NCBI GenBank assembly: GCA_900769875.1
Contig: CAAGII010000152.1
Coordinates: 1 to 21,496, forward strand
DNA: 21,496 nt
Source of the DNA: Clostridia bacterium
Lineage (GTDB): Bacteria > Bacillota > Clostridia > Christensenellales > Aristaeellaceae
Direction: 5' to 3'
Within the stretch, counting starts at the first letter, position 1. Each line of letters begins with the position of its first letter. The position numbers and the translations under genes were made by a program. This document shows positions 17,346-21,496 of this stretch, piece after piece. The notes below the pieces were generated by a model. That model was not told the origin of the DNA and ran no database searches. It saw only the letters and a program-made list of their open reading frames with translations.

Positions 17346-19472
17346 TCAAGCCTGTGACTGCTCCGCTTCGTCCAGCAGATCGTCCATGGCGACCACCGCG
17401 CAGCGATAGCCGCACTTGTCCTCCACGCGCCTGCACACAATGCCCACGTCCTGCTCGCTGACCTGCGCGAGCAGCAGGTAATAGCGCCCCCTGGCATCCA
17501 TGCCGATGCAGTCCGTTTCGCGGATGCAGCGGCTGACCTTTTCGTCCACCTGCGCGGCAGAGTCGCCGCCGCACTCCAGGCGGAGCAGCATGCCCTGCTG
17601 CAGACGCTCGCTGATGGCGGCCTGCTTGGCACGCACCTGCCGCAGGAACACATCGGGCTGCATGACGGCGGTATCATGGACATAGCGCTCGCGGCGCGTC
17701 ATCTGCTCGTACTGCAGCGCGTTCATCAGCGCCGTGTCGATCAGATGCCCGATGATGCGGAACAGATTGAAGTAGTACAGCGACATCTGCCCATACTCCG
17801 CGCGGTGGATGACAATCAGCACGCGATAGTCCGCCGAGCGGGGCGCGCCCATCATGTAGGCCGGATAGTCCGCGAGCATGGCGTTGTTGGCGAAGATGCC
17901 GCCCGCCCCCAGCACGGAGACGGCCTCCGGATACTGCGACAGGTCAAGGCTTGCCGAAATCAGGGGGCGCACGCTGCCGGAGGAGGCCACAAGGCGCGCA
18001 AAGCGCCGCGTTCTGCCAACCGTGTAGATGGCAATGCTGCGGTTTTCCAGAATCTGCTCCAGCACATGAATCGCCTGTATGAAGATCTCCGAGCTTTCCA
18101 CCGTGCTTAGCTGCTGGGTGATGCTGAAAATCTTGCCGAAGCTGTCCTTCGTGCTGAGAATCTGCTTTTTGTAGGCGTGCTTTTCCTTGCGGCTCTCCTC
18201 GTAGAGATGGCGGACGAAGAGCAGCTTGTCCGCCAGCACGGCGTTTTCGCGCTCCACCTGCTCCACGCGCTGGCGGCTTTTCAGCTTGACGTAGCCGCAG
18301 ACCGCGCCCGTCACCAGATAGCCGATGAAGGCGATCCAGTTGGTCGGCTCGTAGAAGAGAATCATGGCGTTGCGCCCCTCCGCCTGATAGGCAAAATACA
18401 GCATGACCGAGGCGATCACGGCGGCGGCCAGACCCCCACGCAGCCCGTACATGGTGCCCATCAGCACCACAAACAGCAGGCGGAAGTCCACCATGGAAAA
18501 CTGCACCTGACCCGCGGACAGGCGGGCGCAGACCTCCATGAGCACAGCGGCAAGCCCCAGCTCCGTCAGGCCTCTTACGGCGCCCGGCAGCTTGCGGTAC
18601 CAGTCCCTCAGGCGCAAAAGCACGCCCTCGCGCTCGCGGAAATGATGCTGCATGTTGCGGTAATAGACCGCGACGTCCTCCGTCAGGCGATAGCGGGGAA
18701 ACCAGCCGTAGCGCTCACGCAGCATGGCGTCGCCCTGAATCCCTCTTGGGATGCGCGTATCCGAGCAGGTGTAGCTGATTTTCCACTCGCGCTTGAGCTG
18801 GGCAAGGCTGTTGCCGAGCTGGCGCAGCGTCATATCGCTCGCGGGCGGCACGGTGATGTGGGTGCTCAGTCCCTCGTCTCCGGGCCACTCGTCCAGCAGC
18901 AGCTGAAGCAGCGCGCCCAGATCATCCATGGACATGAACGCCACATGATCGTCCGGCGCGCCCTCAAGCGCGGCGCAGTGCTTGCTCTCCAGCGATTCAA
19001 AGAGGGGCTGCAGCAGCTCGTCCTGGCCGTCCACACGGTACAGGCAGGGGCAGTTCAGCACGCAGAATCGGTCGCGGCTCAAGGCCTGGCTGCACATGGA
19101 CACCACCGTCTCCTGCAGCGACACATAGAGATCGTCCTCCTCCTGACTGGCGGCGCGGATCAGCACAAGACGCGTATCGCGCGCCGTGCGGATGGCATCC
19201 AGCAGCGAGTCAAGCTCGCCCAGCTCGGCGGAGTCCCTTCTGCCGTAGACCAGATTCTGCATGAACCAGACCACATAATCCACCTGATAGGTGTCCAGAA
19301 GCTCCCTGTACAGCCCCGGGTCAGACCTTCGCGCGCTGTGAATCAAATGCACGCGCCCAAAGTCCTGCGCCGCGCCGTGAGCGCCGACCACGGTCAACTG
19401 CGCGTCAGGAAAAGACTGCTTCAGCCACTGGCTGCTCAGACACGCAGTGTTGCCTGTAAACAATATCCGCAA
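17346..19472 (-). CDS. pelD: PelD-like c-di-GMP receptor with N-terminal degenerate SDR/epimerase-like domain
   Basis: 708 residues. Residues 1-275 resemble an NAD-dependent epimerase fold, but the glycine motif is reduced to FTGNTACLSS and the YxxxK position reads YVSLQ, so it is probably not catalytic. About 296-396 holds four membrane segments, then a coiled coil (about 396-445), a GAF domain (about 450-590) and a degenerate GGDEF domain. The GGDEF signature is replaced by ARGRY, while the inhibitory-site RxxD is kept as RETD (651-654), five residues upstream as in true GGDEF proteins. This is the PelD logic: c-di-GMP sensing without synthesis. The start is TTG at 19472 with GGAGG eight bases upstream; an in-frame TTG at 19478 is too close to that site. 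It is the first gene of the Pel operon. Confidence 0.88.
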   Translation of the reverse strand: MRILFTGNTACLSSQWLKQSFPDAQLTVVGAHGAAQDFGRVHLIHSARRSDPGLYRELLDTYQVDYVVWFMQNLVYGRRDSAELGELDSLLDAIRTARDTRLVLIRAASQEEDDLYVSLQETVVSMCSQALSRDRFCVLNCPCLYRVDGQDELLQPLFESLESKHCAALEGAPDDHVAFMSMDDLGALLQLLLDEWPGDEGLSTHITVPPASDMTLRQLGNSLAQLKREWKISYTCSDTRIPRGIQGDAMLRERYGWFPRYRLTEDVAVYYRNMQHHFREREGVLLRLRDWYRKLPGAVRGLTELGLAAVLMEVCARLSAGQVQFSMVDFRLLFVVLMGTMYGLRGGLAAAVIASVMLYFAYQAEGRNAMILFYEPTNWIAFIGYLVTGAVCGYVKLKSRQRVEQVERENAVLADKLLFVRHLYEESRKEKHAYKKQILSTKDSFGKIFSITQQLSTVESSEIFIQAIHVLEQILENRSIAIYTVGRTRRFARLVASSGSVRPLISASLDLSQYPEAVSVLGAGGIFANNAMLADYPAYMMGAPRSADYRVLIVIHRAEYGQMSLYYFNLFRIIGHLIDTALMNALQYEQMTRRERYVHDTAVMQPDVFLRQVRAKQAAISERLQQGMLLRLECGGDSAAQVDEKVSRCIRETDCIGMDARGRYYLLLAQVSEQDVGIVCRRVEDKCGYRCAVVAMDDLLDEAEQSQA

Positions 19473-19614
19473 CCGCAATCCCTCCAGACGCGCAGATTTG
19501 AATCCTACCGGCAGTATGCTGTTGGAGCAGGACAGGAAGCCCGCACAGCACGCTCAGGCCCCCGAGCCGCTGCGCGGGCAGAAAGGTCGGATGAGTCGGG
19601 GAAATGCCGCCGGG
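19473..19614 (-). promoter_or_regulatory. intergenic region with long stem-loop upstream of pelD (stem at 19539-19579)
   Basis: Positions 19579-19539 on the minus strand fold into an eleven-pair outer stem (GCCCGCGCAGC with GCUGUGCGGGC), a small internal loop, a six-pair inner stem (GCUCGG with CUGAGC) and a GGGC loop. Both non-Watson-Crick positions are G-U in the minus RNA but would be A-C mismatches in the plus RNA, which argues for leftward transcription. Only a weak pyrimidine-rich stretch follows, not a T run. I find no convincing sigma-A promoter for pelD here and no c-di-GMP riboswitch. It may end the beta-glucuronidase transcript or attenuate entry into the Pel operon. Confidence 0.55.
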
Positions 19615-21273
19615 TTACATGCGATGGAAAAGCTCCCGTACCAGCGCGTAGGACAGCTTGGGTCTGCGATACTCGTCCACCACGCCCTTGTTGTTGAAGG
19701 TGCGCGGACGGCTGGAGAACCAGCTCTCATCCACGCGGACGTCGGCAAACTGCCACAGGAACACGCCCGAGCAGCGCTCGTTCGTCAGCAGCTGCTCGAT
19801 CTGCTCGCGCAGCGCGGTGCACTGGCGCTCCTCCGACCACTTCGCCTCACCGAGGGGATCGTGGTAGCCGTAGATCGCGCCCGCGCCGATTTCGCTGACG
19901 ATCACGGGCTTGCCCGCGCCGCCATGCTCCTCAATCTCGCGCAGTTTCCTTGCGAACGCCTCGCTCACGGGCGTATTGTGATACCAGCGCGGATAAATGT
20001 TGATGCTGACCACGTCGGACGCGTCAAACACCTTTCCGCCGCCGCGCTCCAGCAGCGCCGCGGTCATGGGACGGGACGCGTCCAGCTCATGCAGCAGCGC
20101 GAAGGTTTTGCGGAAGCACTCCGCGCCGTATTCGGTATCATCCGAGCATTCGTTGAGGCAGCCCCAGATGAAGATGCAGGGATGATTGTGATGCTGCTCC
20201 TGCATCTCCCGCACGCACTGGTGCAGCTGCTCCATGAACGCGGGATGGCGCATCTGCTTTTCGCTCAGGCCGCGGGAATGCGCCTCCTCCCACACCAGCA
20301 TGCCAAGCTCGTCGCACAGATCCAGGAAGCGCGGATCGTTGGGATAGTGGCAGGTGCGCACGCAGTTTGCGCCGATATCCCGCATCAGCTGAAGATCGCG
20401 AAGCATGGCCTCCACAGGCGCGGAAAGGCCGAAATCATTGAAATCCTCATGGCGGTTGAAGCCCTTGAGGCGGATGGGGGCGCCGTTGAGCAGAATCCTG
20501 TCGCCGCTCACCGTCACCTCGCGGAAGCCGAAGCGGTCGATCAGGTCATCCACAGGCTCGTCCCCGCTCAGAAGGAGCGCGCGGACGCTTGTCAGGTTCG
20601 GCTCCTCGGTCGACCAGGCGCGGGCGTTCGGGCAGCAGATCTCCATGGAGAAGGAGCGCTCATCATCCGGCGGCAGCGTGATGGGACACTCCGCCGTCTG
20701 ACCCGCCAGCTCAAGACGCAGCGTGTAATCCGCCGCCGTGCCCGCCAGATTGCATACGCGCACGTCGGCCTTTGCCGTCCACACGCCGTCGCGCAAAAGC
20801 GGCGTGACATGGAGACTGGTGATATAGCAATCATGAATCTTCTCGATGAGAACCGGACGGTTGATGCCGCCGTAGGCATAGTAATCGTTGGGCACATGGA
20901 GCGCCGAATCCTCACCGAAGCGGTTATCCACCTCCACGCGCAGCGTATGCACGCCCCTGGGCACCGCCCTGACCACCGTACCGAAGCCGGTATAGGCGCC
21001 GTAGTGCGTGACAATCAGCTGGCTGTCGAGCCAGACCTTCGCGCGGAAGCTGACCCCGCCGAACCACAGCCGGACGTTGCCCTCGCAGGCGATCTGCTGC
21101 TCGTACAGAGCGCGGCCATGATAGCTTTTCAGCCTCGGGACGGATTCCCAAACCCCGGGCACAAGCACCCTTTCAGGCGCGGACAGACCGCCCTCGTCGA
21201 GCGTCGTCAGCGTCCACATGGGGGGAAGCTCGCGGCTGACGCGGATGGAATGCGTATCGAACAGTCTTTCCAT
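19615..21273 (-). CDS. glycoside hydrolase family 2 beta-glucuronidase
   Basis: 552 residues with the GH2 order of sugar-binding (about 1-150), immunoglobulin-like (about 150-255) and TIM-barrel domains (about 256-552). The acid/base is E375 in WGCLNEC and the nucleophile E461 in IVSEIGAG. The NxK motif that reads the substrate carboxylate in beta-glucuronidases is present (N527, K529 in FNNKG), followed by RRPK. It has no signal peptide, so it should act in the cytosol on imported glucuronides. The active-site loop 1 found in E. coli GusA is missing between GLSEKQMRHPAF and the acid/base strand, which makes the protein about 50 residues shorter than E. coli GusA. It has its own promoter; no transporter gene is adjacent. 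Confidence 0.9.
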   Translation of the reverse strand: MERLFDTHSIRVSRELPPMWTLTTLDEGGLSAPERVLVPGVWESVPRLKSYHGRALYEQQIACEGNVRLWFGGVSFRAKVWLDSQLIVTHYGAYTGFGTVVRAVPRGVHTLRVEVDNRFGEDSALHVPNDYYAYGGINRPVLIEKIHDCYITSLHVTPLLRDGVWTAKADVRVCNLAGTAADYTLRLELAGQTAECPITLPPDDERSFSMEICCPNARAWSTEEPNLTSVRALLLSGDEPVDDLIDRFGFREVTVSGDRILLNGAPIRLKGFNRHEDFNDFGLSAPVEAMLRDLQLMRDIGANCVRTCHYPNDPRFLDLCDELGMLVWEEAHSRGLSEKQMRHPAFMEQLHQCVREMQEQHHNHPCIFIWGCLNECSDDTEYGAECFRKTFALLHELDASRPMTAALLERGGGKVFDASDVVSINIYPRWYHNTPVSEAFARKLREIEEHGGAGKPVIVSEIGAGAIYGYHDPLGEAKWSEERQCTALREQIEQLLTNERCSGVFLWQFADVRVDESWFSSRPRTFNNKGVVDEYRRPKLSYALVRELFHRM

Positions 21274-21314
21274 GATCTCTCATCCTTTCGCAGGAAGTGA
21301 TGACGTTACTGAGA

Positions 21315-21343
21315 ATGATAGCACAAATGGGCGGAATTGTCCA
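21315..21343 (-). promoter_or_regulatory. sigma-A promoter for the beta-glucuronidase gene
   Basis: Minus strand: TGGACA (21343-21338), 17-base spacer, TATCAT (21320-21315) preceded by TGC as an extended -10. The start near 21308 gives a leader of about 35 bases with AAAGGA before the ATG. It lies just downstream of the rRNA terminator. Confidence 0.75.
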
Positions 21344-21362
21344 CAAAAACACCCAAAAAACG

Positions 21363-21389
21363 AAAAAAAGAGAAGCTCTTTCGAGCTTC
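21363..21389 (-). terminator. Rho-independent terminator of the rRNA operon
   Basis: Minus strand: GAAGCTC-GAAA-GAGCTTC stem-loop with a stable GNRA tetraloop, followed by TC and seven Ts. It lies about ten bases beyond the 5S rRNA 3' end. A further T-rich stretch follows. Confidence 0.92.
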
Positions 21390-21398
21390 CCATGTGGA

Positions 21399-21496
21399 AT
21401 CCGGCAGCGACCTACTCTCCCGGGCCGTGTCCAGCCAAGTACCATCGGCACTGAGAGGCTTAACTTCTGTGTTCGGGATGGGAACAGGTGTGACCC
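21399..21496 (-). rRNA. rrf: 5S ribosomal RNA, 3' portion
   Basis: The minus strand carries the conserved 5S core: GGGUCACACCUGUUCCC, CCCGAACACAGAAGUUAAG, GAUGGUACUUGGC and the closing GGGAGAGUAGGUCGCUGCCGG. The 5' end (about 15-20 bases) lies beyond the right edge. The 3' end is placed near 21399 from the pairing expected for helix I and is uncertain by a few bases. It is the last gene of an rRNA operon running in from the right, directly followed by a terminator. Confidence 0.95.

Noticed and set aside
17346..17560. Active diguanylate cyclase at the PelD C-terminus
   Set aside because: The GGDEF position reads ARGRY, so catalysis is not expected; only the I-site is kept.
8501..19472. Sporulation-coat operon, because of the CotH gene
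   Set aside because: The five upstream genes are Pel biosynthesis genes and no other coat genes are present; CotH-type kinases also occur outside spore coats.
19473..19614. c-di-GMP (GEMM) riboswitch in front of the Pel operon
   Set aside because: Looked for because PelD seems to bind c-di-GMP, but the conserved GEMM core sequences are not present.

Overview
The window looks like chromosomal DNA of a GC-rich, Gram-positive-type member of the Bacillota, most likely a gut-associated Clostridia lineage. This rests on AGGAGG-type ribosome binding sites, frequent TTG/ATG starts, a SecA with the C-terminal zinc tail, a DUF1461 (Lit-like) membrane protein, a Pel cluster without outer-membrane components, and genes for uronic acid use. 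The exact lineage is inference. Apart from one plus-strand gene, everything lies on the minus strand; the many long plus-strand frames are shadows of GC-rich coding sequence.

Layout from left to right. (1) 1-1274: the 3' part of a catabolic unit for unsaturated uronates, kduI followed by a KduD/IdnO-like dehydrogenase that runs off the window, with a candidate promoter and an operator-like palindrome. (2) 1341-7401: a housekeeping run transcribed secA > prfB > DUF1461/Lit-like protein > tsaD > GtrA-family protein, with a good promoter at 7630-7659 and a long, hairpin-rich secA leader flanked by near-identical 21-nt repeats. (3) 7775-8497: one plus-strand gene for an S51-type serine hydrolase, started at TTG. 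(4) 8501-19472: one tightly overlapping minus-strand operon of eight genes, transcribed pelD > pelE > deacetylase (DUF2194, PelA-like) > pelF > pelG > CotH kinase-like protein > VTC-type polyphosphate polymerase domain protein > DUF4956 membrane protein. (5) 19615-21273: a GH2 beta-glucuronidase with its own extended promoter. (6) 21399-21496: the 3' end of a 5S rRNA, closing an rRNA operon with a clear terminator.

The most interesting part is region 4. The first five genes form a Gram-positive Pel exopolysaccharide machine: an inner-membrane c-di-GMP receptor (PelD), a TPR partner (PelE), a deacetylase, the glycosyltransferase PelF and the membrane transporter PelG. The PelD homologue has a dead GGDEF site but keeps the RxxD inhibitory site that binds c-di-GMP, and carries an N-terminal fusion to what looks like a catalytically dead SDR/epimerase domain. 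Downstream, and apparently translationally coupled, is a trio (CotH, VTC, DUF4956) that suggests secreted-protein phosphorylation and/or polyphosphate chemistry tied to the polysaccharide. How the trio serves Pel is unknown and is the main lead of this window.
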